Assembly (NCBI GenBank): GCA_964619265.1
Contig: CAZUCE010000004.1
Coordinates: 62,001 to 126,000 of the forward strand
Source of the DNA: CAZUCE01 sp964619265
GTDB taxonomy: Bacteria > Planctomycetota > UBA1135 > GCA-002686595
DNA length: 64,000 nt
Reading direction: 5' to 3'
Part shown: positions 62,197 to 64,000 of the stretch, in pieces
Numbering within the stretch: position 1 is the first letter of the stretch
How the letters are laid out: each line of letters opens with the position of its first letter
The notes under the pieces: model-generated
Seen by the model: the letters and a program-made list of their open reading frames with translations, nothing else
What the model was told of the DNA's origin: nothing
Database searches by the model: none
Program-made: the position numbers and the translations under genes

Positions 62197-64000
62197 GTGC
62201 CGACCCGCAACGACTCTCTCTTCCTGCTCATCGGCCCTCTCGGGGGAGTCTTGGTTGGGCTCCTGCTCGGCTGGGTCGTCTTCGGGCGTGCCGAGCCAAC
62301 TCCCCAGCCATCGGTTGAGCCTTCTGCGGCCCTGATGAATACACCCTCGGCCGCAGAGCTCGCCTCACCTGAAGCAGCAGCTGTGCGTGCCTCGGAGCCG
62401 CCGGTGGAGCGCCGGGTCGAACGTGCCGCACGAGAGCCTGGACCGGCCGGGGAAGAGCGGTTCGTGGCTTCTTCCGGACCCGCTTCCGATCACTCCATTG
62501 TGGCGGCGGCGGTGACTCAGGCGGGTGTTCCTTTGGAAGGTGTGCGGTTTACGCTGATGCCAAAACTTGGATCGTCGAATGAACAGGTCCAGGAGGCAAT
62601 CACTGGACCCGAAGGGAGCATCACCTTCCAAGTGCCGCGCATCGGCAGCTATCAGCTGTCTGCAGCTCACCCGCAGTTCATGCTGGAGGGGCCGCCTGGC
62701 AGCAGGGGACGGGTAGCCCCTGGCGTGAAGGCGGTCTTTCGGGCGACGGACCTCGTGCCGCTTCGGGCAGAAGTGCTGGGCCCTGATGGGCGACCGCCTA
62801 CCGAGGCCTTCCTCCACGTCCAGTCGGGAAAGCTGCCGTTGCAGCGCTGGACGCCGGAAAATCCAGTGATTGGACTCCCGTCGGGGCATCACGAGATTCG
62901 GGCGTTGATCCAGCCTCGAACCTGGGCTTGGGAGGCCGTGAACTTAGCGACTGCGAAATCCGAATTTCAAACGGTCTACGCGGGCCGAGAGACACAAGAA
63001 CCGGTTCGGCTTGTGTGTGAACCCATCACTTTTCTCGTCGGTCAAATTGTGATGCCGGCGGGAACCAAATCGGCGCAGCCGATGAGGGTCTTCCTGCGTG
63101 CCAGTGAGCCGGGTGAGCCGGTGGACGAGCGGCTGTTGAGAGGAAGCGATGGAACGATCACCCAGTTGGAGGGCCGGTTCGAATTCAGCGACTTGGCCCC
63201 TGGCTCGTACTGGATTGGATATGCCGAGTACCCCTGGAACTTGTTCGTCCACTCAGAAGCCTTCGAAGTGACCCAGGGCGAAAATGTGCACAACCTGGTG
63301 CTCCCTACCCCGGGGGAGGAGGCGTGGCTGCGGGCTCGCGTCGCGGACTCGGCCCAGCGGCCCGTTAGAGACGTGAGGTTTACGCTCTCGAAGAAAAGCC
63401 CCGAGGACAATTGGGAAGTGGACCTGAGCCAGAAAGTTCAAGCGGACGGAAGCTACCGCCTCGTGCTTACCTCGAAGGTCGACGAGGACTTCTCCTTGGC
63501 CAGCCCCGAAGCTGAATTCACGGTCGATCTGGCCCACTCGCTTTTCGGGAAGGTGGAGATCCCTCTGGAAGCTGGACAGCGTGAATTTGAGCACGTGTTC
63601 AACGAACCCGCTTCCTTGTCCATCGAAGTTAGCAGCCTTCCCGCAGGCATGGAGCTATCCACGCTGGACGTCCGCGTGAGCTCCGGGTTCTACGGCGGCA
63701 CAGAAGCGAATGTAGAATTCGATCCTGAAACCCAGACTTTCGAGGTGAAGCGAACCGAGCAAGGTCCCTGCGACGTGACCATTTCGGTTGTCGATTCCTA
63801 CCGGTGGCCGTTGGCTCGGCGACGGCTTTCTATTGCAGCCGGCCACAATCACGTGACGGTTCAATTGCCCACGTTCTTCGAAATCGAGGTCGAAGCACCG
63901 GGTGCGCCTGCCAAGAGCTACCTAAGTCTTCGCTCCGGATCCGTAGTCGGCGGCACGGAAAGCGGCTTCGTCATGGCCAAGGCCCATACTCAGATTGACG
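62197..64000 (+). CDS. Carboxypeptidase-regulatory-like surface protein, 3' truncated
   Basis: The frame is open from GTG 62197 to the end of the window (601 codons). Residues about 5-24 form a signal anchor (SLFLLIGPLGGVLVGLLLGW), followed by a Pro/Ala/Glu-rich linker. From about residue 105 come repeated prealbumin-like units such as VTQAGVPLEGVRFTLMPKLG, VLGPDGRPPTEAFLHVQSGK and RFEFSDLAPGSYWIGYAEYP, resembling the protein at the left edge. No enzyme motif seen. Likely extracytoplasmic. The GTG is preferred because the hydrophobic segment follows directly. Confidence 0.75.
   Translation, partial: MPTRNDSLFLLIGPLGGVLVGLLLGWVVFGRAEPTPQPSVEPSAALMNTPSAAELASPEAAAVRASEPPVERRVERAAREPGPAGEERFVASSGPASDHSIVAAAVTQAGVPLEGVRFTLMPKLGSSNEQVQEAITGPEGSITFQVPRIGSYQLSAAHPQFMLEGPPGSRGRVAPGVKAVFRATDLVPLRAEVLGPDGRPPTEAFLHVQSGKLPLQRWTPENPVIGLPSGHHEIRALIQPRTWAWEAVNLATAKSEFQTVYAGRETQEPVRLVCEPITFLVGQIVMPAGTKSAQPMRVFLRASEPGEPVDERLLRGSDGTITQLEGRFEFSDLAPGSYWIGYAEYPWNLFVHSEAFEVTQGENVHNLVLPTPGEEAWLRARVADSAQRPVRDVRFTLSKKSPEDNWEVDLSQKVQADGSYRLVLTSKVDEDFSLASPEAEFTVDLAHSLFGKVEIPLEAGQREFEHVFNEPASLSIEVSSLPAGMELSTLDVRVSSGFYGGTEANVEFDPETQTFEVKRTEQGPCDVTISVVDSYRWPLARRRLSIAAGHNHVTVQLPTFFEIEVEAPGAPAKSYLSLRSGSVVGGTESGFVMAKAHTQID

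Overview
The window looks like a stretch of chromosome from a GC-rich planctomycete. The evidence is indirect: secreted proteins carry a C-terminal domain common in planctomycete exoproteins (6517-8553, and the remnant near 9100-9746), large prealbumin-fold (carboxypeptidase-regulatory-like) proteins lie at both ends, and many genes lack a Shine-Dalgarno sequence and instead have a TANNNT hexamer 7-16 nt before the start codon. A lineage near Saltatorellus/Engelhardtia would fit, but that is inference. No rRNA, tRNA or CRISPR array was seen.

Layout. 1-25.4 kb is ordinary housekeeping and envelope DNA: a 5'-truncated surface protein, a DUF819 membrane protein, RecD2 helicase, a secreted glycosidase-like protein, ribosomal protein bS21 with a strong terminator, a decayed ELWxxDGT-repeat gene, an RluA-type pseudouridine synthase, a NatAB-type ABC exporter, an ArsC-like protein, a membrane protein, a hydrolase, a thioesterase, a divergent peptide deformylase, an M1 peptidase, a second ABC ATPase, a radical-SAM-like protein without its cysteines, a methyltransferase, and a three-gene overlapping operon (sulfatase-like lipoprotein, MORN-repeat lipoprotein, glycosyltransferase).

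25.9-46.8 kb is the outstanding region: a RiPP (proteusin / nitrile-hydratase-leader peptide, NHLP) gene cluster of visibly lower GC, closed on the right by an IS630-type transposase. Leftward from 34.07 kb run a 207-aa precursor with a duplicated NHLP leader and a glycine-zipper core, two tandem cobalamin-binding radical SAM maturases, a 61-aa glycine-zipper membrane miniprotein and a TolC channel. Rightward from 34.68 kb run a cyclic-nucleotide-binding-domain protein, an HlyD-type adaptor, a C39-peptidase ABC exporter, a second NHLP-type ABC exporter and a JmjC/cupin oxygenase. At the edges are a HExxH putative peptide hydroxylase (25.9 kb), a second JmjC/cupin oxygenase, a 110-aa protein and a HECGH-containing protein (43.1-45.7 kb). 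The simplest reading is that the precursor is C-methylated by the two radical SAM enzymes, hydroxylated by some of the Fe/2OG-type enzymes, cleaved at its Gly-Gly site by the C39 domain, and exported through the ABC-HlyD-TolC conduit.

46.8-48.9 kb has no gene I can defend. 48.9-62.0 kb returns to housekeeping genes: GlpD, a TPR membrane protein, a large membrane protein, a DUF1579 protein, MutY overlapping a GT2 glycosyltransferase, a hexapeptide acyltransferase, a small-molecule kinase and a 2OG-Fe(II) oxygenase. The window ends inside another surface protein. A roughly 90-bp intergenic repeat is shared between 6.2 kb and 58.7 kb.
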